This document shows, piece after piece, positions 52,705 to 63,524 of a stretch of 64,000 nt of DNA (position 1 is its first letter; every line of letters starts with the position of its first letter). Location of the stretch: contig JAUKTV010000010.1 in NCBI GenBank assembly GCA_030549205.1, positions 806,001 to 870,000 on the forward strand, written 5' to 3'. The position numbers and the translations under genes are program-made. The stretch is from Apiosordaria backusii. Its lineage: Eukaryota > Ascomycota > Sordariomycetes > Sordariales > Lasiosphaeriaceae. The notes under the pieces were generated by a model. It was not told where the DNA came from and did no database searches. It saw nothing but the letters and a program-made list of their open reading frames with translations.

Positions 52705-54160
52705 ATGGACAGCTCTAGTTACTATGGTGGGAATTATGACGATGGGGACTCACAGGTACGGTCGACTTTTTGACAGACATACCCTGCTTTCATTTCATGC
52801 TTCCTTAGCTCCCTCTGGGCTATCTACCTGTTCAGCATGATGCATGGTGACGTTGTCAGGACCATATGGATCGGTTCGGAACCTCGGTCCCTGACCGAAA
52901 CCGTTGAAATGGCATGACCGGTAGCCTCAATGCGTCGTGTTGTATTTATAGCACCTGTTCCGTCCTTGACAACATTCGGCTATTCATGAGGAGTGACCTG
53001 CTGTTGCAGTGTAGTGACCTCAGCTGACAGCCAACCAGAATCTTCCATATCCTGAATCTTTCAGCTTCCAAGAGCAAGATCATGCCGGCGCGCTTTCGTA
53101 TCCTATCTCAACCCCCCATGGAGCATCTATCTCGATCTCTCCGACTAACCCCTTCAACGCCGCCGGAGCATATGGGGACTATGCTCCTCGAGGCATCCCG
53201 TCCCTCGCGCCAGAGACCTCCTACTGTGCTCCCTCCGAGACAGTATCTGCATATGACACCGCTTCCCTGAACATCTCCGTCCCGCACAGCTTTCACTCCG
53301 CGCGAATACGAGACGAACCTGAAGAGGGGATGAATCAAGGCCCTCCTCTGACAGGCTGGGATCCCCGCTTCGCTTCTTTCACTCCATACCAAGAGAATCC
53401 ACATGCGGCAGCATCATTGGGTATGAATGGAAACAGCAATGCCCCTAATCAACATCCGGCATCAAGCAAACGTCAAAACGGCCATGCCAACCTCGGCAAC
53501 CCCCCTTTTCAAGACCTGACCATTGACACCATGACAATGAACACCACCGGCCCTCATAGCGGTAACCGGCCTTATAAATCCGCCAGGAGGAGCAAAGGGA
53601 AGAGGACATCAGCTCCCACAACCGGTCTCTCCTCTCCCACGAGCCAGTCAACGATCTCCTCTCTTGGCAGCGGCAGCGGCACAGCGCCCAACTCCCTTAC
53701 CGAAGACTACGACTCCGAACAGGAGCACCCTCCTCCAGCAGCAGCGTCGTCTTCGTCGACAAGCAAACAGAGTCACAACGCCCGCACGCGTCACAACATG
53801 GTCGAGCAGAAATATCGACATAGGCTCAACACGCACTTTGATAAGCTGCTAGAGGTTCTGCCTTCTGGCACCGTTGCTGGTGGTATGATGGGTGATTATT
53901 CCTACCAGACCTACCAGGGGGGGACACTGTTACTAGGTGAGGGACCGAGTCTGGAGAGAGAAAGGAAGGTGAGCAAAGCTGAGGTGTTGGACCGAGCGAG
54001 GTTGTATATACAGACGCTGGAGAATGAGCATGTCAGGTTGCAACGGGAGAAGGAGGAGCTGAGGGGGCTGTGGGAGGGATACTATGAGAGGGCTGCTGCT
54101 ATGGGCCAGGGGCCGGGGCCGGGACCGGAACCACATGGGGGGAATCAGGTAGGGCAATAG
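52705..54160 (+). CDS. bHLH transcription factor with SREBP-type tyrosine, copy B
   Basis: There are two exons, 52705-52755 and 53039-54160, giving 390 residues. Exon 1 encodes MDSSSYYGGNYDDGDSQ and ends at a CAG|GTACGG donor. The intron is 283 nt, ends GCTGACAGCCAACCAG and joins in phase 0 to NLPYPESFSFQEQ. Without exon 1 the frame would appear to start at Met115, which I consider wrong. Residues 18-265 are low complexity and rich in Ser, Thr, Pro and Asn. The basic region HNMVEQKYRHRLN starts near residue 269, with the SREBP-type Tyr. Then come helix 1, a loop of about 40 residues including GGMMGDYSYQTYQGG, helix 2 with KVSKAEVLDRARLYIQTLE and a heptad extension. There is no transmembrane segment. 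It is related to copy A in domain order and early intron phase. Confidence 0.9.
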
Positions 54161-54660
54161 CTTAACATTTGAGTCCCTAGTATTGCTGCAAGTAGAGGGT
54201 CATTTCTTTGTTTTATATGGATTTGTTATATATGGGACGGGGTGTTCATTGTAAGGAGTGACAGGGGATGGACCATACATATAACCCGAGAAAGTTAATT
54301 TGGGCTTGTAGTGTGTGTGTGGGTACAAAGGAGGCTTTCAGTTTGGGTTTGTGCGGTTGTGTTTGTTAGATGGCAGGTATATTTAGGTAGGTATATATTA
54401 TCTACACTACAGAGTTCGAATTCCTTATTTTTTTTAACTTCAACTTTGACTTTGATGCAATTTGAACTTTGAAACTCAAAATTACTTACCTTTATGAAGG
54501 GTGAACACAAACAACTGACTAGGTATAAGCTAGATGGAAACTGTTTAAGCTCATAGTAGCAGGTGCCTTTACAGATAGAGTTAAGGTAAGAGAAGTTTAT
54601 TGAGTTCATTCAAGTTCGAGCTATTTACATGGAAGGATGGGCATCATCTACCTAGGTACC
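54161..54660. terminator. convergent 3' regions of bHLH copy B and the Asn-repeat protein
   Basis: This 500-nt AT-rich tail-to-tail spacer has a short (GT)n run near 54308 and no gene. Confidence 0.45.
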
Positions 54661-55032
54661 CTAGACAGAACTCCTTCCATCATTCCCCAGCAGCCCTTCC
54701 GTATCGCCAGGCTCTTTGTACGCCCCCTTTGGCGGGCCCGCGCCGCGGGTGTTGGGTTTGCTTTTGCTTTTGGTGTCGGGGATGGTGTTGGATTTGTTGA
54801 TTGCTTCTTTGTCGTTGCGCTCTGGTTGGTCAAGTTTGTCAGCTTGTTTTTACCTTACTTTTCATGATGTGTTCAGGAGAGACGAATTCATCTTTGTTGT
54901 AGGTAGCTTTGGTGGCTGGGTGTGGCTGAGAGGGGGGATGGGATAGGTAGGTGGGTAGGTAGGTAGGTAGGTAGGTAGGTGGGTGCGTACCGAGTTGATC
55001 ACCGCTGCTTGTGTTTGCCTTTTGTTGACGAC

Positions 55033-55063
<31 letters not shown>

Positions 55064-55198
55064 CACGGCATTTCTGGCCTCATCGTCCGAGATGACCGGC
55101 ACGGGCTCGTTTTTCTGGCCGGGGCGGGAGACGTAGGAGTTGTCGTCCTTCAGACCGGCGGCTTTGGCGTTGTTGGGGATGAGAGGGTTGGAAGACAT
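54661..55198 (-). CDS. small hydrophilic protein with Asn repeat, function unknown
   Basis: There are two exons on the reverse strand, 55198-54991 and 54842-54661, giving 129 residues. The 148-nt intron begins GTACGC and ends AACAAG; it holds a GGTA/TACC microsatellite next to the donor. Reading through it would give a frame of repeated PTYL units, which is repeat translation and not protein. The product starts MSSNPLIPNNAKAAGLKDD, continues with SYVSRPGQKNEPVPV, then N10, then a charged region (DKLDQPERNDKEAINKSN) and a Gly/Lys/Asp-rich end (GDTEGLLGNDGRSSV). It has no membrane segment or signal peptide. Similar short hydrophilic proteins occur in other filamentous fungi, but I know no function. 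Confidence 0.75.
54945..54982. repeat. GGTA microsatellite inside an intron
   Basis: About eight or nine tandem GGTA units (TACC on the coding strand), some interrupted, begin close to the 5' splice site of the Asn-repeat gene. Confidence 0.85.
55034..55063. repeat. GTT10 trinucleotide repeat coding Asn10
   Basis: Ten perfect GTT triplets on the plus strand are read as ten AAC codons on the reverse strand. The tract is likely variable in length between strains. Confidence 0.9.
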
Positions 55199-55722
55199 CT
55201 TTACGAACTTTTTGTCTGAATAGGGGTGATATGATTTGATGTCCGTGGCAGCAGTGATTTGGGATTTAGAAAAAAAAAAAAAGGGAAGAGGACTGACTGG
55301 CTGTGGTTTTATTCCTCAGCGATGATTCCAAGTAAGGTAGCACAACAAACAGGCAACAGGATGATATCATTGTATGAGCTATAAACTTCGCCCGAATGCG
55401 TGCCGGTACAGCCGTTGTCATGATTAGGATGCACTACTGGTTGATGGGTTGTTGATCCGGGCTTCTTGAGCGACTCAGGGGTTTGGTCGATTGTTCCCCA
55501 CCGTTAACACCTTGGCTTACCGGTACAGGACAGTTTGTGAAACCCACTGTGCAGACATCAAGATGTGGTCACTGGGGTGGCTAACGTAAGAGAATGCAAG
55601 GAACTAGAATTATTATTATGCGTGACTGAGCTTGCTTTTCCAAACTGTTGGGTATCCTGAAGTACATCATTTCCATGCCGTTATCCAATCTCATATCCTG
55701 AATTAGGTACATACGCAATACA
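55199..55722. other. intergenic: promoter of the Asn-repeat gene and 3' region of the four-TM gene
   Basis: This is a 524-nt spacer between two leftward genes, with an A12-type run near 55270. I see no gene in it. Confidence 0.5.
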
Positions 55723-57257
55723 TTACTTCTCAGACACCTTCTCAGACACAACCTCATCGGTCTTTGGTTCTTGAGTTGTTGTAGGCTCCGGTGGTGCTTC
55801 GGGAGTTGGTGGCAATGCTGCTTCTAGTTTCTCAGAGACCACCTCTTCGGTCTTTGGTTGTTGAGCTGACGCAGACTCAGCTGGGATTGCCGGCAAGGCT
55901 GCATCTAGTTTTGGTGCTCGTGTCGCCCTGGGTTGAGCGTTTGCCTGTCCCGAGCCTGATGCTGCCGCAACAGAAGCCCGCCCTCCTCTCCTTGATGACC
56001 GCCGTGGAGCCGTTTGCGCGGCTGGGTTGTGCGGAACCGGAGCGTAATAACCACCAAGCCCCCCAAGGACTTGCTGAGGAGGTTGAGGCTGACCTGGTGT
56101 CGGCATCGGAGCATAGTAACCCCCATACATGGCGGCCTGCTGAGGGGTGATGTAGGGGATGACTCCGTGAATCGAGACCCGTTGTGGTGGTATCTGCCGT
56201 TGGGGAGGTGCATACCCGCCATTGCGCATAGCGACAGCCTGTTGTGGTGTAGGCGGATATTGCGCAGGTGGATATTGCATCGTGGTAGGTGCGGCAACAT
56301 ACTGGAAGCCCTCGGGCAAAGGCTGGGAGGGATCGAATGGGACCTGAATAATCTGTACGGCCCGCCTCGCCTTTTGCCGTTGGTTGGCTTCGACACACGC
56401 GCCGATGAAGAGGATGAAGTGGAGAATAAAAAGGGTGATGTCGAACCCCAAGAGGATCCTGAAGAGTCTGAGTTCTTCATATGCTTTCCTTTCGTCTTTG
56501 AAGTAGCGAAACCACCCGTCCCAGCCTGATACATTTGTGACATAGTAAACCATGATGCCAAAGGCGGCGGCTGCAAGGATGCCGATGAAGAGGTTGAAAG
56601 TGACAAGCCATCCGGGGTGCATTCCACGTCTGTCGCGAGAGAGACAGATAGTCAGCATCTCAATGGCGACGAAGAGCATTGATAAGATGGCCTGCTTGGG
56701 GTTAGCGCTTTGCAATAGTGTAAACAGCAAAGTAGGGCTGAGGCCACACATACCGCTGAGGCAGAAACACCGGTTATAGGAGCAGATTCATGAATGTAGT
56801 AGCGGCCATAGTCTCCCAGAGCAGTAAATCCTGTCGCCACACTAAGTCCAATAATGACTGCGCAAACAGCAACCGCAAGGAGCATGAGTACTATCTTTGC
56901 TTTGTGCCATTGCGGGTGGAACGGGATCTCGTAGGGAACTGCTTCGTCATCCCCCTGACGGACTTCATACGGTCCATATGGCTGTTGTATAAAAGCCTGT
57001 GGATGTGTGCCTGGGATAGGAGGTTGGAACCGTACAGGGCCCGGCGACTGTCCCTGGACCCCTCTCACTACCTCTTGATGGTTTGGGGGCAGTGGCCTTG
57101 GTGGGAGGGCCGGACGCGCGCCGTTCTCGTCACTTTGTTGCTGTTGACTGGTGGCTTGCTGGCCTGCCTCATTCCCTTGCTTCTCCTGTACAGTCCCAAT
57201 CTCTGCCTCAGGCTTCTCCGTTTTTGGCGGCGCGGCTGCGCTGTCGTCGCCTGCCAT
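55723..57257 (-). CDS. four-TM (MARVEL-like) membrane protein with Pro/Gln/Tyr-rich cytosolic tail
   Basis: There are two exons on the reverse strand, 57257-56754 and 56694-55723, giving 491 residues. The intron ends AAGCAG, a tandem acceptor: using the second AG moves exon 2 to 56691 and drops one Gln. Residues 1-118 are a disordered Pro/Gln-rich N-terminus. Four hydrophobic segments follow, at about 121-144 (KIVLMLLAVAVCAVIIGLSV), 170-187, 196-222 and 245-265, with cytosolic ends and short loops; the layout matches MARVEL-type tetraspans. The C-terminal 200 residues contain repeated YAPP, GGYYAP and PPQ phrases, and finish with two near-identical units (QQPKTEEVVSEK and QEPKTDEVVSEK). A membrane-organising role is inference only. 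Confidence 0.8.
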
Positions 57258-57956
57258 GTTTCAGTCCGAGCCTTCCTTTAGCGATAAGTGCTGGGGTATC
57301 TTGGTGTCGCGTGATTGAGGGTCCAGATGGAAGGCGCAATGGTGAAAACGAGCGCGATTGATGAATAATTTCATCAATGAAGAGGGGAAAAAGAGCGACT
57401 GGAACGAGCGACGGCGGCGACAACAGCGTTGTTCTTTTTTAAATTGCTTCCAGGCATCAGCAGCACTTCAACGGAAGGTGACCCCCCTGCTCTTTAACCA
57501 GGCCACAGGGGCGTTTAGCGGTCCCTTGGCATGGGATTTTGGTGGGATTTTGGTGGGACAAGGGTTCGCCAAGAACTCCGTTTCGATATCTTTTGGTGGT
57601 TTGGTCAGTGCTTGGGAAGAAATAATGATATGTATGGAACTTGTGCAAGCACCAACTGATGAAAAGCAAAAGCAGTGACTCACGAAGCTGGCAACAGGTC
57701 CAACAGTCCAACGATATCAAGCATCCTTTGTCCGATATTCGGGTTCCGAGCTTGTGCATCGCAGCTTTTGGCTCGAGGCATCGTATCTGCTTCACTCCAA
57801 CAACGGGCAAAAACATCGATTTGGCTCAATGCCTCTTGGGTATCTTATTCATGAAAGGGAAGCTGTTAGTGCTATTACCAAAAACTGGCCATGCCCATGG
57901 CATGGCTCAAAATCACGCCGTGCCTCAACTATCTTTGCCTTTTGAATCACTGCCTC
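57258..57956. other. intergenic: four-TM gene promoter and SEC11 3' region
   Basis: This 699-nt spacer between two leftward genes has no gene. Short frames here have no family resemblance. Confidence 0.5.
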
Positions 57957-58654
57957 TTATTCCCGCTGTAAAACAACTACCAAGCCCATTATCCCGAGCA
58001 TCACAGTCTTCATCCATGGGTGCTCGGAGAGCATAATGGTAACATAACCGACGAAAGGCATATACCCGACCACGCTCCTGTTTCAATGTTAGCCTCCGTC
58101 CAGAAAGGACAAAGCTGGCCCAGGAACAACGCACCCAATGATATCTTCCCTAACCAGGTAGTTTTGCCCAGGAGTGTAGAGCTTTGTGTCGTCGGAATCG
58201 TTGTTGTCTCCCTTGGTCAGGAGCTTCGCAGTTGGCCTAGAACCCCATTTGTCAATCTCAACCATCCCCAACAACCAGAGCTGAAGAAGAACGAACCCGG
58301 TGCCAAACTTGCTGATAATACGATGCACAATTGGAATGTCCTTGTCCTTCACGTTATACACCACAATTTCGCCGACACTCGTTTCGGTAAACAGGTTTCG
58401 GTTCCAGAGCAGAAGCAAGTCGCCTCTTTGGAAGGCGGGCTCCATGCTCCCCGACAGGACGACGACGATCGGGGATGGGGAATCGCTGATGACGGAGAGA
58501 CCTTTCCACATCTAAACACCTTGTTAGCTGGCGTCCTGGAGGGCATGCGACAAAGTCTGGCAGCAGGACGCACCATGAAAGCAGTAGACAGAATCAGCCC
58601 AAAGTTCATGAGCTGAGCGGCGGCTTGCCGCGGGTTTCCTAAGCTTGACAGCAT
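57957..58654 (-). CDS. SEC11: SEC11, catalytic subunit of the ER signal peptidase complex
   Basis: There are four exons on the reverse strand: 58654-58574, 58511-58297, 58236-58135 and 58077-57957, giving 172 residues, the normal length. The second intron is 60 nt with no stop, so it can be misread as coding; removing it restores [16 protein letters not shown]. The last intron has GCTAAC near its acceptor and restores [16 protein letters not shown]. The catalytic Ser is S49 in SGSMEP, H90 lies in VHRI and D109 in KGDNN, forming the Ser-His-Asp type site of the eukaryotic enzyme. An N-terminal membrane anchor is at about residues 18-37, and the C-terminus is hydrophobic ([17 protein letters not shown]). 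It removes signal peptides from secreted proteins in the ER lumen. It is divergent from the six-TM gene. Confidence 0.97.
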
Positions 58655-59534
58655 ATTTGTGACGTGTGATTTGGACGCGGCGGTCTTGGTGCAGATGTTC
58701 GTTGTTGCGGTTTGGAATAGCTGTCTCGTTCATCAAGGGACCAAAATCCAAAGACCTGAATGCTGGTGCACGCGGAGACCACGGTGTCGAATTGGCAGTT
58801 CCTGATTGGGGCGCAACGTCGAAAGTGGGCCACCTTTTGCGGGTCCTGCGCTTCTTGAGAACCTTTATGGTTTGGAGATGCTCGACTTTGGGAGATGGTG
58901 TCACTTCTCATACGTTTTGTTTGGAAGGGCTTTATAGATTTCTAATCCAAAAACTCCCTTTTAATTGTACTTTTTCTTTACCTTCTTCTAATGAGTGTTA
59001 CAACTGCCTTCTTCAGGCCCATCAACGCCACTTCGAATGAACAGGCCTGCTCATGATGCACCTAATTGAAGATGTGAACTTGCTTCGTCAACCTCATACC
59101 TTCCCTCAATCTTCGAAGCAGACTTTCAAAAGCAAGTGATTGACAGCAGCCTTGGTCTACATCTCGGGCTTACCAAATCATCATCACCATGGTTGCAGCT
59201 GCCTCTTCTCAGTCCTTACCCGAGTTCAAGTTTGTCCATGCCTTCCATATCAGCTTCATGCTGGAGCCGAAGGAAATCGTGCTTGCCTTCTTCGTGTCTC
59301 TCAGGGTTCCAACGTCCCATCTGCTCAGAGTTTGGGGCCACTCTCTCTTTTAATCTTCGATCTTCCAAGATTCGACATCTTCCCTCAACACCTCTTCTTC
59401 TTTGGTTGCCAGTTGCTTTATTGCCATTTCTTCTACTTCTTTGCTCAGTCTGTTTACACAAAACCCGAGCAGATCACATCTGCCACACGTTGCATTCGCA
59501 TCTCTGAAACACCGTCTCTTCGAGTACACCAACC
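58655..59534. promoter_or_regulatory. divergent promoter region of SEC11 and the six-TM gene
   Basis: This is 880 nt between two start codons. The right half is CT-rich, as in promoters and leaders of fungal genes. I see no gene in it. Confidence 0.5.
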
Positions 59535-60749
59535 ATGTCTTCCGAAGAGAGAGCTCCGCTCTTGTCGAGCCGCCAAGGGCTGCCTGTGGCCATTGGCTCT
59601 TCGACCGTTCAAGACCATGTACGAAATTTGCTCTCGCCATCTCTGTCTCTATAAGGCGACTGACATATTTGTTAGCCAATCTTTCTTCGAGTCTGCCACT
59701 CCCCATGGCCGTGCGTTAGCCAGAGTTGCCTGGTGTACCTTCGCGGTCTGATCTTCTGCTACCTCACCGCCCTCGCCGGCATGCTCTTTTGCTACAAGTT
59801 TCACCACGAATATCCCCAGGATGAAGGAAAGTCCAATTGGTGCATCCTCTTCGAGTTCGCGTCCTTGGCCTATCTTCTTTTGTGGCTCTATCACCTCATC
59901 GCCTCCGTGAGTTCATTCATTAGCCGATTGGGAGTGCACAAGACCATCGCTGACGTCTTGTGCCCTTTCCAGTGCTGGAGCTTTACCCATCTCTTTTACC
60001 CCGACGTTGACGAAGATGACCATCGCTGGGAATCCGTGGTACTCAAGAAAATGTCACCACCACTTCAGACGCCACACTCTCGCAAGCGCTTCTACTTTAG
60101 TATCTTTTACACTGTTGCCCATGTGTTCTGTTTCATGAACACACTCATTTACTGGAGCGTCTTGGTGCCCCAGGGCTACGGCCACTTTCCCCAGGGTGAG
60201 GGAGGCGAGTCAATCTCTGTTACATCTGGTAGGTGTTGGACTCGATCGAGGTTCCTCACCGTGCACTCACTGACGAGACCATAGCGAAGGAATTCTTCGG
60301 TAACGGATGGTTCGAGCCGTTCTGCATTCTGAATCTCTACATCGGCATTTCACTCATTGCCCTCTTCGAAATCTTTGTGTTGAACAGCATCAAGCGCCAG
60401 GTTCCCGTCCCTGCGCACGTCTTCGCCACAGTGTTCTTCCTCTCGGCTTACCTTGGCTGGGCTGCCTTTGGCAAGCTGTTCACTGGCCTGTATCCCTTCT
60501 TCTGGATGGATCCAGAGACCATGGAGAAGACTGAGTACATCGCGTCGTATGTCTCAGGATTCGTGGGCCTGGGACCGACAGGTAAGAGACCAACAGTGAC
60601 TGGATTAATGGTACGACTCGATGCTGACACTTTGGATTACAGTCTTTGCTTTCTTGTATGGGTTGATCGGCATGCGTGAGAACCTGACTCAGAAGGATGG
60701 CCACGACAAGAAGCCATCAACCCAGAGCGACTCGCTTTTGGAAGAGTAA
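59535..60749 (+). CDS. six-TM integral membrane protein, family not assigned
   Basis: There are four exons (59535-59618, 59676-60228, 60285-60581, 60643-60749) and 346 residues. All introns are 56-61 nt with CTGAC-type branch sites. The start MSSEERAPLLSSRQ contains an acidic dileucine motif (EERAPLL, residues 4-10) that often sends proteins to the vacuole. Hydrophobic segments are visible around GLIFCYLTALAGMLF, WCILFEFASLAYLLLWLYHL, IFYTVAHVFCFMNTLIYW, ILNLYIGISLIALFEIFVLN, VFATVFFLSAYLGWAAFG and VFAFLYGLIG. A loop of about 40 residues with many acids lies between segments 2 and 3. The tail is hydrophilic and ends in SLLEE. The layout recalls the AIG1/FAR-17a or rolling-stone membrane families, but the key residues are not clear to me, so no function is given. 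Confidence 0.82.
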
Positions 60750-62534
60750 ACAGGCACGACAAGGCGACATATTTGATGCCAAGGCTGACGATGCCAGGAG
60801 ATGAGGAGACTGCAACGTCTGTCGGTGAAGGAGGGGTGACTCATGCAAGGTGTAACGATGTTGACATGCGTCATTATATTGTCGATGGAAGATCGGTATT
60901 GTTTGACTGATGCGGAGAATTCTGTACTCGTACTGTACATTGAACCGAAGGAAAAGGACAGAAGCAATTATTACCTTACCCTATACTACACCACCTTCTG
61001 TTCCTGCGTCGTCGCCAGGTATGGAGTCACTTGCGAGATCAGACAGGGGTAACCTGATGGTGAAGCTCAGGGAGCCCTGGCAGTGGCAGGCCAAGAGGAG
61101 TCTCGGATGCGGCCCGCCTGCTCCATCTTGTCTTAGAGTGACCCCACATTCCCACCACAGTGGTTCATGTGGGGTAGCCCTAGTTCCCCTGACCAGTCGC
61201 CGCCCGGGCATTGATGTTTTTTTTTATCGACTTGAATCGATCGAACATGGAATTGTGCGGATACCGTCAGTCCAGTCAGGTCGGGGGGGGGAGTGCAAGA
61301 CTTCTCACCATGAAGGCCCAATGGGAGGAGACGCTCATTGGGAGGCATTTGTGCCGCGTGGCTAGTGTGACTCGAGCTCTGTCAGCCCCATACCGAGGTG
61401 TGTCCGTCCAGGAGAGGATATCACGGGTGTTCGCGCTCCTGACAGAAGCGAGCATCCGCTGAGACCTTCTGGGTGTGCAGAGAGCAAGCGCCGGCAGGTG
61501 AGGCTGTGCCGTGAAACCGATTCTTGCTGCGCTGTCAGTGGAGGGTTGCTAAACACGTGCCCCGCAGAGGCAAACTCTGCTGCACATTTCAACCTGTTGG
61601 AATCGTTTCGAATACAGCGGCCACGACACATTATTTGTCCGTTTTTCATCATTGAATCCAATGAAGAATACAGAAACCGAGGTAAATGGGAGGCCCTCTG
61701 AAGTCCAGAATTGATTAGCTAACAATACAGTGGTGCAGTTGAACATTTGTGATGGAAGTTCATCGATGGAGCTACCCCTCATCTGAAGTGCAACCCTGGT
61801 CAACATCAACACACCCACAACCAGGGCTTCCTGGCACGCCAAATTCACAACGGCCATGTCCCCAGGGCTGACGACGACCACAGCAATGATAGAATCGAGA
61901 AGGTCTCGCAAGATGCCGCGCAATGGGTCAATTGCGTACAAGCAATGTGTCACCAGATTGCAGACAGTGGCGATGCCCAAGGCAGTTTGTCGAAAGACAA
62001 CCGACAACCGGCCATTCATAAGTGACAGCACAGAACAACTGCAGCCGCCCCCAGCCCTGCTTGTTTTCTTGTCGATCATGGATCATTTCCAGGCACACAC
62101 CTCTCTTGGTGTCACCCCCACCTCCTGGATATAAATACTTTCCCACCCCCCCGCTGCTTTCCATCTGTTTCCTCTTTTCCTCCCTCCCCCCCTCATCACA
62201 CAACCAACGGGTCGCAAAGCTCTTCGCTGGAGTTTTTCTGGAGTTCTCTCTCCAGGGTCTCTCCACCCCCGGACCCCGTCAATCGTTTTTGTGCCTCTCT
62301 CTCTCTCTCTCTCTTTTTACTCTTGCTTTTCCTTCGGGCCTTCATTCATTATTTTCGTCACTCTCTTGAAAACATACATGGAAAAAAGGTGGCGAGAGTA
62401 ATTCAGACATAGTCTGTCTTTCCTTTTGCTGTCTTTTTGTCTCATCCCGCGCGCCTCGAGTCTTTTATCGAACCGAAACCACCATCACCACCACCTTCAG
62501 CATCGCCATATTCCGATACAACAACACCGCCACC
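60750..62534. other. intergenic, 1.8 kb, with a CT microsatellite and one doubtful reverse frame
   Basis: This holds the 3' region of the six-TM gene and the promoter and leader of the BTB gene. The leader is CT-rich, with ten CT units at 62295-62314. A G9 run lies near 61285. The reverse-strand frame at 61549-62079 is listed separately. Confidence 0.5.
61549..62079 (-). CDS. doubtful ORF, 176 residues, hydrophobic centre
   Basis: This single frame begins with ATG at 62079 (MIDKKTSRAGGGCSC). Its middle is hydrophobic, with runs such as LLDSIIAVVVVSPGDMAVVN and ALVVGVLMLTRVAL, and the GC share at third positions is fairly high. I recognise no domain and see no clear introns. A plus-strand frame covers part of the same stretch, and the upstream region overlaps the presumed BTB leader. 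It may be a real small gene or a chance frame. Confidence 0.22.
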   Translation of the reverse strand: MIDKKTSRAGGGCSCSVLSLMNGRLSVVFRQTALGIATVCNLVTHCLYAIDPLRGILRDLLDSIIAVVVVSPGDMAVVNLACQEALVVGVLMLTRVALQMRGSSIDELPSQMFNCTTVLLANQFWTSEGLPFTSVSVFFIGFNDEKRTNNVSWPLYSKRFQQVEMCSRVCLCGARV

Positions 62535-63524
62535 ATGTTCAAGCGTTCGTTCCGAAGCCGTGACGCCAGCACCTCCCAGCGGGAGGCTGCCTCGACGACA
62601 ATGGATTCGCAACACCGGGTGGACAAGGCCGCGAGGCTGATGAAGAAGGGCTCCGTGCGGGATGCCCAAAAAGTGTCGAAATTGCAACGGTCGCTCAACA
62701 ACGAAGAGACTTCGCGCACACAGAGTGTGCAGGCGAGGCTCAAGGACAAATCTCTTGCCCCTTCACCCATCGTCACCCTGGTGGTGGGCGCAGAAGCACG
62801 ACTGTTTGCAGCGCACGAGGATGTGCTCTGTCAATCACCCTTTTTCGAGAGGGTGATCCGGAGTAACTTCACCGATGCGCAGAATAGAAGGATCTCACTC
62901 CCGGACGAGGAGCCAGAGGTCTTCAGCGGAATCCTCGAATATCTCTACAAGGGCGACTATTACCCCCGCTTGTTGCACAACAAGCAGCGCAACTCTTGGG
63001 AGCTCGAGGACTCGCTTCCCCGTCGGGTCACACCCCAAACCTCCCCGACGATCAACGACTCACCTAAATTCGGAGGTGGCCGCGCAGGCCAAACCCCCCA
63101 GACACCCGCGGCTGTCGAGGCGACCGTCTTCCTCTCAGGCATCAGCCAGCATATCCTTCGCGACACGGCCATCTACTGTGCCGCTGATCGCTTCGGACTG
63201 GAAGAGCTCAAGAGGCTGGCGCTGAAGAAGCAAGGATTGCAGGCCGGCATCGACGTCGGCACCATCCTCCGCAGCGCTCAGTACTGTTACGCCAACACGC
63301 CCGACTCTGACAGCCGCCTGCGCGCCCATTACCTAGCACTCATCATCCGGTGCCGCAAGACCTTCAAGCGCAGTGGCACCATGCAGGCCGAGATGGAGAA
63401 GTGCGGCAGCGACGTGTACGGCGAGGGAAGTGGGAAGTTGTTCTTTGATCTGTTTGTTGCCATGTGCAACCACCTCGACGACGTCATCGATGCGAGCAAT
63501 GCGCGGACCCCCAAGACGATTTGA
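62535..63524 (+). CDS. BTB/POZ domain protein
   Basis: One exon of 329 residues starts at MFKRSFRSRDASTSQRE in a good context (CACCATG). The N-terminal 75 residues are basic and polar. The BTB fold begins near residue 76 with PIVTLVVGAEARLFAAHEDV, then LCQSPFFERVIRSNF, the LPDEEPEVFSGILEYLYKGD segment, a Pro/Thr-rich insert of about 45 residues, and the last helices (LRDTAIYCAADRFGLEELKR). A helical C-terminal part follows, with no BACK or Kelch repeats that I can see. In ascomycetes many such single-BTB proteins exist with unknown partners; some act as Cullin-3 adaptors. No specific role can be given. Confidence 0.9.
   Translation: MFKRSFRSRDASTSQREAASTTMDSQHRVDKAARLMKKGSVRDAQKVSKLQRSLNNEETSRTQSVQARLKDKSLAPSPIVTLVVGAEARLFAAHEDVLCQSPFFERVIRSNFTDAQNRRISLPDEEPEVFSGILEYLYKGDYYPRLLHNKQRNSWELEDSLPRRVTPQTSPTINDSPKFGGGRAGQTPQTPAAVEATVFLSGISQHILRDTAIYCAADRFGLEELKRLALKKQGLQAGIDVGTILRSAQYCYANTPDSDSRLRAHYLALIIRCRKTFKRSGTMQAEMEKCGSDVYGEGSGKLFFDLFVAMCNHLDDVIDASNARTPKTI

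Noticed and set aside
53330..53332. ATG at 53330 as the start of bHLH copy B
   Set aside because: The frame is open further upstream to the acceptor at 53038, and the exon at 52705-52755 joins in phase.
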